Notes: generated from the letters alone by a model not told the origin. A stretch of 64,000 nt of DNA from Torymus aiolomorphi (GCA_036365515.1 CM070876.1:41879695-41943694), one strand, 5' to 3'. Shown: positions 12,274-24,600, counted from the stretch's first letter. Numbers and translations are program-made.

Positions 12274-14780
12274 TTATAAATCATAACGAGTTACTATATA
12301 TTTGTTACTTTGTTTTTTAACGTATGTACACGATGGAAAGCGAGGTAATAACTCTAAATTAATCAATAAATTTGACTTCGTACAATTTGAAATTACATTG
12401 TAGCAATTATGATAATCGCTGAAATATTGCGTTTCAAATTCATTAATTTGAAAGTACACTTTTTGACAGTAAAAGATTTCTTTTATAACGCCGAATTGTG
12501 GGATTCCGTCTATAAACCTCGTCACTATAATAGTTTTAGGTGAAAAAATTTTACCTAAAATATCCACATGCTTTAACGTTTTAACAGAAATTCCTTCATT
12601 TAAATTTGTTACTAACATTTTAAATTCTAAATACGCATCTTCATTGTTGATAGGTCCAAGAACGTAATCGCTAATTTTTTCGTCAAATGTTTTCGCATAA
12701 CAACTTTGCAATTGACTTCTTAAGACTATCGTGTACGGTAGATTTACAGTAGATTCGATAACTACTGCAAAATCTTTTAAAGTTTTATTTCTTCACTCAA
12801 ATTTGTATGCTGAATAGTGTATTGGAGGACCGTTCAATCTAATACTTCTAACGTAATGCAGCATCAAATGCATCTTAGGTTTTAATGCACTACACAATTT
12901 TATGTACAAAATATGTTGTGAGCTTATTAGTTCTTCTAATGACTCTATTTCTGAAATTCTTAAACTTTGTGACATTATAATTCTGGCAATTTTTCTAAGA
13001 TAGGAATAAATTCTTCAAGCATAAAGTTTAATTATCTTACCAAACACAACATCTCACTAGCCAATTGTTTAATTTTTAACTTTCCGTCTAACATATATAA
13101 CGGTCTTGGTTTATTTGGTTTTTCAGAATCATTATAAGGAAAAGTGTCAATTCTGCTATTGATGATATCTAGAGATACAATCTTTGCTTTTGTAAAGTTT
13201 TCTAATATTTCTTGAACGGTATAAACAGCTATACCTTCGCAAAAATCAAGATATCTACAGTTATATTTTGAACAGTATGAAAATTTTCCAGCACATTGAA
13301 AACACATTGCTCTTTGATACCAGTCTTAGAAAAGTTATTTTCCAGAATATTTAATTCGTACTGCATGATCGAACGAATGCATTTTGTATCTTCCACTACC
13401 ATATTTTGACATTCAGTCTTTGATGCGCAACAAATTCTACAAAAATGATTTGCTGAAAAACTTTCAGAAAATCCGCACATACTATTTATTCCTAAATTGT
13501 CGCCTAGTATTTGTACACATTCAAAATACAAAGTTACATCACAACCATTTATTTTGGTAATAGTGATGTCTTCTTTAGATAATGATATTAAATCCTCAAT
13601 ACAATTAGAAAATATCTTCTCATTCCCGAATGCTTTCAAGTGTTTTAAATAACAAACAGTTGATATATAAATATTATTTGTTTTTCCACTTAAGTGTGGG
13701 GGTAAACAAGCAAGTGAAACATAAATGCCGCATAGCTTTTGCTCACCAGCATGACTTCCTAACGGATTGCCAGTTTCGAATTCATCCATGTAAAGATGCA
13801 GTGGAAGAACAGTTTTTCCATTAAATTTTGGAAGATACTTTTTTTGTCAGAGTTCAACTTGTGTCAAGTTTTTTTTAATGGTGCATAAGTTGCCATTGCT
13901 TTTGATTTCTTAATGTTAACTTGTTGATCATCTTCACGCACACGCACATTTTCTTCTCCATTACAAATATTTCAGGAAAAACAAGTGAATAGTTTTCTTG
14001 ATATGCGTTAAATCGTCAATGTTCTGAACCATACATTTGTAGAATATTTTTATTACTTTCTAAAATCAAGTTAGCTCTATAAAAACAAGTTTTAGAGATA
14101 AATTTTATAGCACTTTCTAATTGCTTTTGTTTATAAGGAACAAATATTTGACTTATAAATTTATCAAACATTTCAAGGACATCATCAATTGCTTTTCGTG
14201 AAAGAAATGGATTAGTGTACAATTGCAAAGTAAAGTTTAAGATCTCGCGTGTTATTGAATCATTTATTGTACTCATTTTGATCTCACATTCAAACGTGAA
14301 TATTTTAAAATTCCATGTTAAATCAAACACTACTTATAAAATAACACAGCTTCAACATTGACTTAGAGTATACAAAAACTATATTTATAAGATTTCAACG
14401 CTATAATAAAACTTAAAATTAAACTTTCACTTTGTCGAGACGTTCAATAACTTTAAATACATTAGCGTACATATGTTTTACATCTAGATTATACACTTTT
14501 TTTTGTATAAATTGCCAAATATGATTGGACACAAGTGAAAACTTATCAAACAGTTCATAATCTAGAAGCATAAACTCACTGCTTGAATGGTGGAAAGCTG
14601 CTCGTATTTGTATTTCCCAACAATGACGTATGCTGAGCGAATGTCATCTAATGATGGACCAATGATAACTACATATGGCTCTAAAGTCAGTTTATGACCA
14701 ACGTGTAATACATTTAATTCTTCTTGAACTTTTTTCATTGAAGCAAGTACATTTGCTGTATCCTGTAAATGTTGTAAAAA
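12274..14780 (-). pseudogene. CACTA (EnSpm)-like transposase gene, decayed copy A
   Basis: Minus-strand frames at 14,330-14,016, 13,789-13,229, 13,307-13,032, 12,975-12,793 and 12,711-12,274 read in series as one broken transposase-like protein. The most diagnostic part is NPLGSHAGEQKLCGIYVSLA followed by CLPPHL. This ETGNPLGSH...LPPHL pattern is typical of animal tnp2/CACTA-like transposases, and a downstream ILGDNLGINS is shared with copy B. A Cys-rich patch HFCRICCASKTEC lies about 60 residues later. Upstream, 14,430-14,775 has an exon-like minus-strand stretch whose order parallels the one at 24,277-24,585. No single frame spans the gene. Frameshifts or unrecognised introns separate the pieces. 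Family assignment is from motif memory and needs a profile search. Confidence 0.55.
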
Positions 14781-14808
14781 CGTTATTCATTACTCATGAG
14801 TTGTAATA

Positions 14809-14872
14809 GTACATTACGATACGTGGGCCGGAAATTGGATTTCCGATCCAAGTATTGTATACTATTTTTCTT
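14809..14872. mobile_element. Internally deleted hairpin MITE remnant
   Basis: TAGTACATTACGATACGTGG with GGAAATTGGAT is followed immediately by the inverted right end ATCCAAGTATTGTATACTAT. It is the two ends of the element at 15,318-15,425 with the centre missing. Confidence 0.65.
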
Positions 14873-15293
14873 ACTCCCCGGCCGAAAGTACGTTCTGTAA
14901 TTGTTAAATAATTGATAAAATTGCGTTGTCGTCTGCTAGCTGTGTTTGAGTGTTTCGGCCCGCTCGATAGTACTGCCTCTGTCGGCCGCTTTGGGTAGCT
15001 CGGTCGATATTACCGACTGTTTTTTCTGTCGGCCCGGCGTGGAGAGCTGGTTTTTTGGCCGTCTGCTACTTTCGCTGTTACACAGATGGTTTGATGCCCG
15101 CCCGACATTTGCAAGACCGAGGCGAAGCTGAGGTTTTGCTGGTCGGGGCGGGCATCAGAAACCCATTCATTAAAAAAAGAAAGAAATAAGGTCATGAAAT
15201 AAGTACAATAAAGTTTGATTTTAATAATTTAAACTTTTTCAATATATTAACATCAAGTATTAATACAATAATTAATACAAGATTTACATTTAA
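14848..15293 (+). repeat. Direct duplication, unit 1
   Basis: It is almost identical to 15,404-15,859, starting at CCAAGTATTGTATACTA and ending at ACAAGATTTACATTTAAA. It differs by a few substitutions and an 8-10 bp indel. Both units contain GTAATTGTTAAATAATTG, CCGACATTTGCAAGACCGAG and a 64-bp hairpin. Confidence 0.9.
15093..15156. repeat. Strong hairpin with GCGAAGC apex
   Basis: GATGCCCGCCCGAC pairs with GTCGGGGCGGGCATC. Further in, GCAAGACC pairs with GGTTTTGC, and the apex is GAGGCGAAGCTGAG. GCGAAGC is the published exceptionally stable DNA mini-hairpin sequence. An almost identical hairpin lies at 15,660-15,723. Confidence 0.8.
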
Positions 15294-15317
15294 AATTCAG
15301 TATATTAATCTCAATAT

Positions 15318-15425
15318 AAATAGTATATTACGATACGTGGGCTGGAAATTGGATTTCCGGGCCGTGCGTGGTGTGACGCCCGGCCAGGGCATCCAATTTC
15401 CGGTCCAAGTATTGTATACTATTTT
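15318..15425. mobile_element. Short MITE with 36-bp inverted ends
   Basis: The left AAATAGTATATTACGATACG to GGAAATTGGAT matches the complement of ATCCAATTTCC to TATTGTATACTATTTTT. The centre carries GGGCCGTGCGTG and GACGCCCGGCC. It sits exactly between the two direct duplication units. Confidence 0.75.
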
Positions 15426-15859
15426 TCTTACTCCCCGGCCGAAAGTACGTTCTGTAATTGTTAAATAATTGATAAAATTGCGTTGTCGTCTGCTAGCTGT
15501 GTTTGAGTGTTAGTTTTTCTTTCGGCCCGCTCGATAGTACTGCCTCTGTCGGCCGCTTTGGGTAGCTCGGTCGATATTACCGACTGTTCTTTCTTTCGGC
15601 CCGGCGTGGAGAGCTGGTTTTTTGGCCGTCTGCTACTTTCGCTGTTACACAGATGGTTTGATGCCCGCCCGACATTTGCAAGACCGAGGCGAAGCCGAGG
15701 TTTTGCTGGTCGGGGCGGGCATCATAAATACATTCATTAAAAAAAGAAAGAAATAAGGTCATGAAATAAGTACAATAAAGTTTGATTTTAATAATTTAAA
15801 CTTTTTCAATATATTAACATCAAGTATTAATACAATAATTAATACAAGATTTACATTTA
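15404..15859 (+). repeat. Direct duplication, unit 2
   Basis: Second copy of the roughly 450-bp segment at 14,848-15,293. It includes the hairpin 15,660-15,723 whose apex is GAGGCGAAGCCGAG. Confidence 0.9.
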
Positions 15860-15942
15860 AATTAATCAGCTTTGGTCTTAATAATTTTAACTTTCAATAT
15901 ATTAATCTCAATATAAAATAAATTTTTGTTTGATTTTTTTCG

Positions 15943-17147
15943 TTACAAATGATTTTCTTTATCAGATTTGTAATTGTTAATATTTACAATGAAATTGCCG
16001 TTGATAGTACAATTTTTAATTTTAATATATTTGTTTAAAGTTGCATTTATTTGATCATTCAATGAGTTATTCTGATCTTGATTTTGATTTTTATCTACAT
16101 TCAGTGATTTATTTTGATTTTGGTTTTGATTTTTATCTTGAATTTGAGGATTTAAATTTTTAAGAATTCTTTTTGATTCATTGGTGTTGGTTTGCGGTTG
16201 AAGAGTTGTTTTATTGCTTGTTGTCGTAGTAGGTTTTTGATCTGAAATAAAGTTTGTTACGAATGAAAAGTAGTACAGGTGGCATCGACTCTATACATTA
16301 GTATTTTTTATGCTTACCCGAAGTTGAATTGAAGTTGTTCGTAGTGATTTCTTCTTCGAAATCTGACCAATTTAAATTGTAATCAGATTCATCTTTGTCG
16401 GGTGTAGTATTTGTCAATGGTTTCGAATGAGATATTTCATCTTGAATTTGAGGATTTAAATTTTCAAGAATTCTTTTTTTACATGGAGGTGGTTGAGTAG
16501 TTACTTTATCTTTGAATCCTACTTTCATTGGTATTTTTGAAAGAAATTTTTTACTGTTGTGGTTTGTCGAGGATTGATTTTCATTGTTTTCCGGTGTAAG
16601 TATTTTCTTATTGCTGGCTGTGGTAAAGTGGAGTTGTTGGTCTGAAATAAAGTTTGTTAAGAATGAAAGGTAGTACAGGTGGCATCGAGCAAACTTATCT
16701 AGTATATTAATATTTTTTACGCTTACTTGGAATTGGATGGAACTGGTTCGTAGTGAATTCCTGGTTGGAATGCGACCAATTTGAATGGTAGTCGGAGTGA
16801 GTTTCATTGGGTGTAGTACTTGTCGATGGTTTTGGATGTTTGTCGTAACTGTACGGATAATACCATTGAAAATCATTTGTCTATTATGTAGTGAATTTTC
16901 TATATACAGCGGAGTGCATCACAAATTCCAAATGTATTACCTGTGAATGTTAAAAATATAGTGTAAATTAACCAAGTATAAGAGTATTAATTGCGAAGTG
17001 AATATATAAATAATGAATTACCTCTGTGGCGAAATACACTTGATCATCGGCTGTTGTCATAAAATTCATAATTTCAGTCCAGATTTCTTCTTCGTCTTCA
17101 GAACCATCGGATGAGGATTCATCTGTGTTTGTTTCTTTGAAAGACAT
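15943..17147 (-). CDS. Spliced Asn/Gln-rich protein of unknown function
   Basis: Probable exons on the minus strand: about 17,147-17,023 (starts MSFKETNTDESSSDGSEDEE, acidic, donor GTAATT); one between about 16,876 and 16,731 (donor GTAAGC); about 16,640-16,317 (acceptor TTTATTTCAG, donor GTAAGC); and about 16,240-15,943 (acceptor TTTATTTCAG, stop TAA). The third exon is Ser/Asn-rich and contains SDYNLNWSDFEEEITTNN. The last exon is dominated by Asn, Gln, Lys and Asp with QNQNQNKSLN repeats. The last two exons share KRILxNLNPQIQD at equivalent places, so one arose by duplicating the other. No domain is recognised. It may be a second gene of a nearby transposon or a lineage-specific nuclear protein. 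The exon structure is inferred from splice signals and frame. Confidence 0.45.
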
Positions 17148-17469
17148 TTTTTTATCTCAATGGAAATTGAGAAATTGCACGTAATTTTATTGCTTTCAAT
17201 CTTGACTTGTTTAGTTAAGCACGTTTTAGGTTAGAACGCGGACACTACCACTGCATGTGAACGCAATTTATTGCTACATTTCTCGAGAGAATTTGTAGAA
17301 AATAACAATTCATTTTTACATTTCTCGAGACAATTTCAGTCAGAGTGCGTGTCGAGCTATTCATTTTTCTGTAAGATATCGTGCAGCCAGAGTACTGGGA
17401 CTTGCGTAGTGTGTCACTTAATTGTTTCTACACGACTCGAGAGTACGTGTAGAAAACAAGAAAAAAAAC

Positions 17470-17745
17470 AATGACCACGATCAAACAACACCACTTTTTA
17501 TTTCAACTAACTCTTTTTACTCGTCACCCGTGCACTTTCCTTTGTTTATTTCGTACGCGTCAACTCGCGCTCGGACGTGCGAGTGAGACAGAGTGGCTCA
17601 TGCGCGCGGGCGCTCAAGCGCAGCGGGTCGGGAAATTTCGGCAGCCAATCAGAGCGCGCGGTTGGTCTAAAATAAGATGCGAAAGTTTCTCTTTCAGCCC
17701 GGAGATGCGGGCCGGAAGTACGTACTTTCGGGTGGGCGAGTAAGA
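17470..17745. other. GC-rich patch between gene copies
   Basis: CpG-rich sequence contains GTGCGAGTGAGACAGAGTGG and CAGCCAATCAGAGCGCGCGG (a CCAAT box), ending in GGCCGGAAGTACGTACTTTC. The last part resembles the CCCCGGCCGAAAGTACGTTC at about 14,876. It lies just upstream, in minus-strand sense, of the duplicate at 17,746. It could be a promoter for the minus-strand gene at 17,147, but that is only a suggestion. Confidence 0.3.
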
Positions 17746-18445
17746 AAATAAATTTTTGTTTGATTTTTTTTCTTTACAAATGATTTTCTTTATCAGATTT
17801 GTAATTGTTAATATTTACAATGAAATTGCCGTTGATAGTACAATTTTTAATTTTAATATATTTGTTTAAAGTTGAATTTATTTGATCATTCAATGAGTTA
17901 TTCTGATCTTGATTTTGATTTTTATCTCCATTCAGTGATTTATTTTGATTTTGGTTTTTGATTTTTATCTTGAATTTGAGGATTAAAATTTTTAAGAATT
18001 CTTTTTGATTCATTGGTGCTGGTTTGCGGTTGAAGAGTTGTTGTATAGCTTGTTGTCGTAGTAGATTTTTGATCTGAAATAAAGTTTGTTACGAATGAAA
18101 AGTAGTACAGGTAGCATCGACTCTATACATTAGTATTTTTTATGCTTACCTGAAGTTGAATTGAAGTTATTCGTAGTGATTTCTTCTTCGAAATCTGACC
18201 AATTTAAATTGTAATCAGATTCATCTTTGTCGGGTGTAGTATTTGTCAATGGTTTCGAATGACATTTCATCTTAAATTTGAGGATTCAAATTTTGAAGAA
18301 TTCTTATTTTACAAGGAGGTGGTTGAGTAGTTACTTTATCTTTGAATCCTACTTTCACTGGTGTTTTTGAAAGAAATGTTTTTTTTTGTTGTGGTTTGTC
18401 GAGGGTTGATTTTCATTGTTTTCCGGTGTAAGTATTTTCTTATTT
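17746..18445 (-). pseudogene. Partial duplicate of the Asn/Gln-rich gene
   Basis: It repeats 15,918-16,630 closely, covering the last two exons and the intron between them. The final exon (about 18,070-17,774) reads through NQNQNKSLN-type repeats to the same KSDKENHL terminus, but an indel shifts its first part. The upstream exon has further indels (18,250-18,310) and the first exons are missing. It ends at the hairpin element at 18,446. Confidence 0.75.
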
Positions 18446-18558
18446 GGATGCCCTGGCCGTGCGTCATGACGCCCTCGGCTTCGCCTCGGGCGTCATACCA
18501 CGCACGGCCCGGAAATCCAATTTCCGGCCCACGTATCGTAATGTACTATTCTTTAAAG
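18446..18558. mobile_element. Hairpin element with GCTTCGC apex
   Basis: GGCCGTGCGT (18,455) pairs with ACGCACGGCC (to 18,509). Inside, ATGACGCCC pairs with GGGCGTCAT, and the apex is CTCGGCTTCGCCTCGG. The right end reads, on the minus strand, GAATAGTACATTACGATACG followed by GGGCCGGAAATTGGATTTCC, the same end sequence as the elements at 14,809 and 15,318. Confidence 0.75.
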
Positions 18559-18559
18559 T

Positions 18560-20160
18560 TTACCTGAACATGATAAACAAAACACTTTTGAGTTTCTAAT
18601 TTTGTCGGGGTCCAATTACTCTTTTTTGTTGACTTTACGGTAACCTTTGTTGCTCTATTAAATAAATATAGTAAAAGTATGAACGTCAGTGTTGACTTGT
18701 GAGCTATAAAACAAAATAAAAATGTATTATAATATGATTTTTGATAAAAAATAAAATAATTAACAGAATAAACTTTATAAATAAACTTTTATACGAACGT
18801 TCTCCTTTAATCACAACACTTTTATGTAGTATCAACTGAATGTCTTTTTCAGCAGTTTGCTTTATAGCGAGTTTGTATATTTTAGAAGCTAGAACAGGCC
18901 AATTATTTTGAAAAATATCGTCTTCCTTTTTGAAATAAGCTTTAAAATCCGCTTGGATCTTAAATAGTAAATAATAACGTAAAATGAAGGCGTATTTATA
19001 TAATTTTAAAAATGTAAAACTTAAATGGGCTTACAAGACCAGTGTGACCAGGTTGTGGCGATAAATCGCCACTTTTACATGCGTAGTATTATGATATATA
19101 TTGTTTACCTGGCTACACTGTTAACAAGACTGCAACCAGAAGGGTAGCTCATATTTGGTAATATTTCATAAATTTCTTTGATGCTGGAGTTTTAATAAAA
19201 AATTATTCTTTCTTCAAAAGCTGTTGAGTTCCAAAAGTCTACGTACTCTTCATCAATTACTAAAACAGGAGTCTGAAGCTTCTTAAAGTTGTCAGTTTTT
19301 TCTTTAACTAAAATTAATTAATATATTAGATCTATATTTTAAATATGAGTTAACATTTTGTATAAATTATAATTAAAAGTTATACTATTTGTAAAATATT
19401 TACCTGCAGGTATTGATGTAGTTTTATGTTGTCTATTCTGTAAACAACCAATGGCAATTTCTTTTTCCCTCTGCTTAGAATAATATGTCTGAAAAGCTCC
19501 CGCTGCACTTTTATTTGTACTTAAAGGCGTATAAAAACTACCTGGTAGAAGAGGATCAAATAATTGAGTAGCTAAAACATCCAATTCCTTGAGTCGCGAA
19601 GGCCTTATACTGTGTAAAAAAGAAAAAGATAAATACATTAGAAATGCTTTCACCGTATGTACACGATTGTTCAGTAAAAATGTACCTTAAATTCTGTGTA
19701 GCCAAGAATTTATAAGCTATAATAAGCTTCGCCACTTTGTTTCTACTAATTTTTCATAATTGTTCGGATCTAATTCAAAGTCATAACAAGCAATTAAAAA
19801 TTGCCCTTCATGGGTTTGATTAAGTACTTGATAAATATAATTTTATTCTCTAGCTGTCACTGTATACACCATACAAAAAAATGTTAATAATAAACATAAG
19901 AAGCGATAGCAAACATGAGTTAAGAATACATATTTATTTTAATTAGAATAAATACCTTTGACTTTGTTTGTAACTAATGCAGAGGAGTTTTGTATAAAAG
20001 AACCATCAACATCTAATATTTCACAAAATTTTCTATTATTTATAGTAGAAGGTAATGTGTCTGCTGATGGACCAATACAAATAACTGTTGGAGCGGTAGC
20101 ACTTGTTGATGGTTGAGAATATTGAAGGAGGTTATCCGCTGTTATGGTAAAAGAAATAAA
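18560..20160 (-). other. Exon-like pieces of an uncharacterised minus-strand gene
   Basis: Several minus-strand segments are bounded by plausible splice signals and have protein-like translations. At about 20,130-19,960 one reads CIGPSADTLPSTINN; 19,653-19,339 contains SIRPSRLKELDVLATQLFDP; about 19,310-19,160 contains LQTPVLVIDEEYVDFWN; and about 18,960-18,780 contains NNWPVLASKIYKLAIKQTAE. The GPSAD/GPSLDD pattern also occurs at 14,590-14,690 in the other cluster. Together they suggest a multi-exon gene, probably part of the CACTA-like element family, but no domain is named with confidence. There is an in-frame stop after the VDFWN piece. Confidence 0.35.
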
Positions 20161-20639
20161 CTTTAGTATATTGATAGTTATAGGCTAAGTGGAATACTTT
20201 ATATAAGAATATCTCTTTACAATCATACATAGTATACATATCACTCATAATTTATTTGATGTATTAAATGGATTTAAGAGGACAAAAAATAAATAATGAA
20301 AGAAAATTAGGCATATTGAGGAAAGAATTTGAGGTATAATTAAAGCAAACCATGAAACGTGGATTCACTCTCGCAATCATCAATTGACATCGCACTCATT
20401 GTTAATATATTGATTAACAATTCCCTATTTTTCCATTTGATTATTTAAAACCTGTTGTAAAGAAAACAAATACCAATCATGCAAAAGATTATAGGTTAGA
20501 AAGAAAAAAAATTAGTCCATTTGCACTTATAAACAAAGCATATACTTTTTCATGAAGTTATACTTACCTTTAATTCAGAAAAAGTTTTGTATATTAATAG
20601 GTTATTAATATAATCTGTTGTCACAAACGAAAAGCCAAA

Positions 20640-21060
20640 CTTCATAACCCGTCGCCGATGCATGTAGTCACTTGCGAAAAAGGGAGGTCGGTGATGCGAT
20701 AACGGTCGCCGGCTGTTGCGTCATTTGTTCGTGCTTTTACGAATTTTTCATAGTGCACAGTGCTGCCACTACCGCAAGGTCGCTGTTGCGAATTATAGCA
20801 AGAGGCGTTTACAACGAAAATTGTAGAACATTTGCTTGCGAAAATACGAGCAGATTTTTCTCCGTGTGGCGAGGCCGAAAATACAACCTTCGCAATCGGG
20901 CACTGGCAGCAAAAGTGGTACTTTCGGCCCGCTAGGCAAAAAAATAATATACGCAACACTGGCTCTAGGTGACGCCCTCGTCGCTATTGTCGCTTTTGAC
21001 AAACTCGACTCGGGTGTGAATCACCCGCTTCGCACCCTTGGTGCGTAATGTATTATTTCA
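20640..21060. mobile_element. GC-rich TIR-type element
   Basis: The GC-rich interior shares GGCCGAAAATACAACCTTCG and CTAGGCAAAAAAAT with 11,440-11,520 (inverted). The right end GGTGCGTAATGTATTATTTC is the complement of the TAGTACATTACGCACC-type end. It contains GCTTCGC at 21,027-21,033. Open frames on both strands are compositional. Confidence 0.5.
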
Positions 21061-21089
21061 AACGTAGGGCGCGAAAATCGATTATTGGT

Positions 21090-21240
21090 GCATGTTAACC
21101 ACCAACGACCGCCACTATGAAAATTATACCATAATTAGTTGCTGATTTGTTTGCTCATTTGTTACGCAAACCCTGAATTTGTTGCTCCAACCGTTTCCGA
21201 TGTATCTTGTCGGTGCTGAATTAATTTTTAAGTCTTAATT
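21090..21240 (+). repeat. Single relative of the 300-bp satellite
   Basis: CCACTATGAAAATTATACCA, TTTGTTACGCAAACCCTGAA and the following CCGTTTCCGATGTATCTTG match 32,200-32,310 closely. It is an isolated partial unit. Confidence 0.75.
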
Positions 21241-21829
21241 TGAGCAGAGTCTAAAATTTTACATTATGTAGAAAACAACTTTAAAGATAAAATTACCAAA
21301 CTACATCTTTATTTCTTCTGTAACTCCTTCTCTGCCCTGAAATACAAAAAAGTATTGTTTTTAGCTTAAAATCTTTTATATTTGGAACAAATATTCTGAT
21401 ACCTCAGTATACGGTCCATCAGACTTGTAAGCTATGAGAATACGTATACTGAGAGAATATTCGGAGAGCTGCTGTATTCTCTAAGCGCAACTGCTGTACC
21501 ATTCGTTTAGAGTATCAGCTCATCCAATTTTGGGACAGCCAGTGTCCTAAAATACCAGGCAGCCACTGCTCTATATACGTGTACTGCCGGTGGCTCAGAA
21601 TAAAGACGCCGACTACTCCGCGCATGTACCGAATTCTAAATGATTATGAATTTGAGGTTATTATTGAGTGTAAATAAATATGAATGCGATATTTTATGAT
21701 ATATTATTATAATAATGAACTTGAGTTTATTATCATATAACATATCACATAAGATATCTTATCCTATTTATTTAAACTAAATAATAACCTCCAATTTACT
21801 ATTTTATATATTATATGTATTTTTTAATC

Positions 21830-21867
21830 TCACACACACACACACGCGCGCGCGCGCGCGCGTGCGC
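21830..21867. repeat. CA/CG microsatellite
   Basis: (CA)n grades into (CG)n over about 35 bp. The flanks 21,250-22,150 are AT-rich without a recognised gene. Confidence 0.9.
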
Positions 21868-22149
21868 CTTTTGTATATAATATAAATCTCATGTATGGGA
21901 TATGGCAACAACTTCTTATAAATAAAATAAAAGTACTATTACAAAATATCATATAAAAATTTAATGATACTCTAATGAATTTATTTAAATTTCTATAATT
22001 TTGAAAATAATGTGTAATTAAAAATAATTTTTTGTTACTACATTTATTAAGTTATAAAAAGTACATGATATACAAATAATAAATGACGCATTTTTACAAA
22101 ATTGCGTCTTAAATTACAACATATATTTACTTACAATGTAATTGTTATT

Positions 22150-24600
22150 ATTTTTGACAACAAGCATAACCGGTGCGGTAAGTGGTAACTTTTTATGATT
22201 AATAAATTTATTTGTTGAACATGATATGATTAAATATGGTCATCAAATATTAGTTCCTCGAACACACTATTATACACACAATATTTAATATTTTTCCGAA
22301 ATCTTTTTCCATTTTTTCAACATTTAATGCAATAAAATCTCCAACTTTATAAACGATATTATCGATCTCTACTTTATTATGTTCTGTATACTCATTATTT
22401 TTTTGGTGATCTTCAAAATAATTTTTTCTTGAGTCTTTATTTATAACTGTACCTAATATTATTTCTTTACCATCGAAAATTCCAGTACGGATCTTTTCAC
22501 AAAGTTTTAGTCCTTATTTTATTGCTATTGTTTTCATTAAATTTACGTTGTTACTTGAGGAATTCGCATTTGATTTTATATGCTGGTGAAATGATTTAAA
22601 TCTCACCCTCCAAAATTTCACAACGGGCCCATTACTTAACAAAATTTTGGGATAGTGGGTGAGAAAGTGAAATTTTTGTTTCAAATATTTGTAAACTTCT
22701 ATGTACAATTGATTTAAATTTTTGATTGCGTCTTTTAATAATTCTGCGTCTACAGGAATAAATCGAGGCGACATTAGAATATCAAAAATTGTACGTAAAT
22801 ATTTGTACAAACTCCATCGCGGCTCTGATTCAGTAATTAAATCACCAATAAGTATTCCTAAAAATGTTATAAGGCTAATCATTTCTGATGTAGAACTCTT
22901 GAAAATTAATGCATTGGTCCATTGTTCTAATCGTATAGGGGCAGGTTAATTCATATCGTAGTCTCCAAAATTAAAACTGTGCAGTCTACTATTGAATTGG
23001 TTTGTAGTTAAATATTTTTTATCAAAAATGAACGTCTCTAGAAGTGAATTTAAAATGTAGAAACCGACTCCTTCTAGAAAATCATGCATGATATCCACAC
23101 TAACATTTTCAGCAATATGAAAGTCTTTGATTTTGTGAAATGTGCAAGATTCTTTAATACCTGTCCTCTTTTCATTGGCTAGAGCAACATCAGTAAGGTA
23201 ATTAAGTTTATTTCTCAAAAGAGATTCATCTTCTTCTACCATTTTCATACAGTCTTCTGATGAGGCTTTACAGATTCTGCAATAGAAGGTGGCTTTAAAA
23301 CTTTTTACAAACTCGAAGATACATTTAACCCTAGGTTATCACCTAGGATTAAAAAGACTTCAAATTTTACACGTGTTGTTATTTCATCATTATTGATAAT
23401 GATGCCTTCATCTCTTAAGTTATTCAGTTCTTCTATTAACATACTGAAATCTTTCTCATTGTTACATTTCTTTTTGTCTGACGTGTAAAACAGGGATGAA
23501 AAAATAATGCTATCGAGTTTAGAGGAAATATTGGGAGGTAAACGCGCAATTGATACGTATGTGGCTCCGAATTTGTTCTTGCCAGCATGACTACCCAAGG
23601 CGTTTCTCACTTCCAAATCATCATAAAAGACGAACAGTGGCAAAACTATTTCCTGTTTAAATTTCTGCGAGTATTTTTGAATCCACAGACTACCTTGAAG
23701 ACAACTTGTAATTATTTTTGACAGCTTGGATAATTTTTCAATATAATTAAAAATTTGCGTGAGCAATCCTGGTATTTCTAAAAAAACTTTAAAATTTTTT
23801 TGTAATGGAATATGACAGCTGTACATGTTTTCTGGCATTATAATATCACTTTCCTTTACCTATGCGTGTTTGAAATTTCTTCCCATGAAAGATACCTCTG
23901 GATCTATAAAACCTCTTTCTCGTAAAATTTTGAACCGTTTTGTTTCACTATCTACATGATCAAAAACATTCGCGTGCTCTAGAAAACATTTTTCTATGTT
24001 ATATAAAGCGTAATCACTAATTTTTTCGTTCTTTAATATATCTAAAATATTTTTTTTTAATGATGGTAAGTAAGTATTTTTGTTGAAATCTATAATATAA
24101 TTGATTATGTCTTGCACGAATTTTCTAGGAATATCTAATCTACCGTGAAGATGTAAAATAAATTGTAGCAAGTGATTTAGAATAATAATAATAAACTCCA
24201 TTATTATAATAAAAAATTAACTTTACAAAGAACGTAGTTTAAAAAATCAATTTTCAGACTAAGGTTACATTATAAATTATAATTTATGAATATCTACAAT
24301 CAACTTTGTTACAAAAGAATTACTTCTATTAAATGAAAATCCGTATACTAATTTTTCTAAAAATTGCCATAGAAAATCACAAATGTATGGCAACGTTTGA
24401 AGCGCGCATAAACACTTATAGCACGTTTCTACTGCGGCATTTACGTCGTTAAATTTATGCAAAGAACCATTTAAAACTAAAAAGAATGTGGCTTCACGCA
24501 ATGCCCCGCAACAAATAATGTACGGATAGTCTTGAAGCTGAATAATTTTCAACCATTCTTCATGGGCAATCCTCTTTATCGTCAATTTTGTAGCGTCCTG
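22150..24600 (-). pseudogene. CACTA (EnSpm)-like transposase gene, decayed copy B
   Basis: Minus-strand frames at 24,585-24,277, 24,201-23,860, 23,838-23,305, 23,248-22,946 and 22,882-22,514 follow each other as parts of one transposase-like protein. The diagnostic part is FYDDLEVRNALGSHAGKNKF followed by IARLPPNIS, then ILGDNLGLN, equivalent to copy A. The frame at 23,248 contains FHIAENVSVDIMHDFLEGV, and H-D-hydrophobic strings of this kind occur in tnp2-type transposases. Frameshifts separate the pieces near 23,840, 23,300 and 22,940. Compared with copy A the protein is diverged, so these are two old family members in the same orientation, not a recent duplication. Class assignment is inferred. 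Confidence 0.55.
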
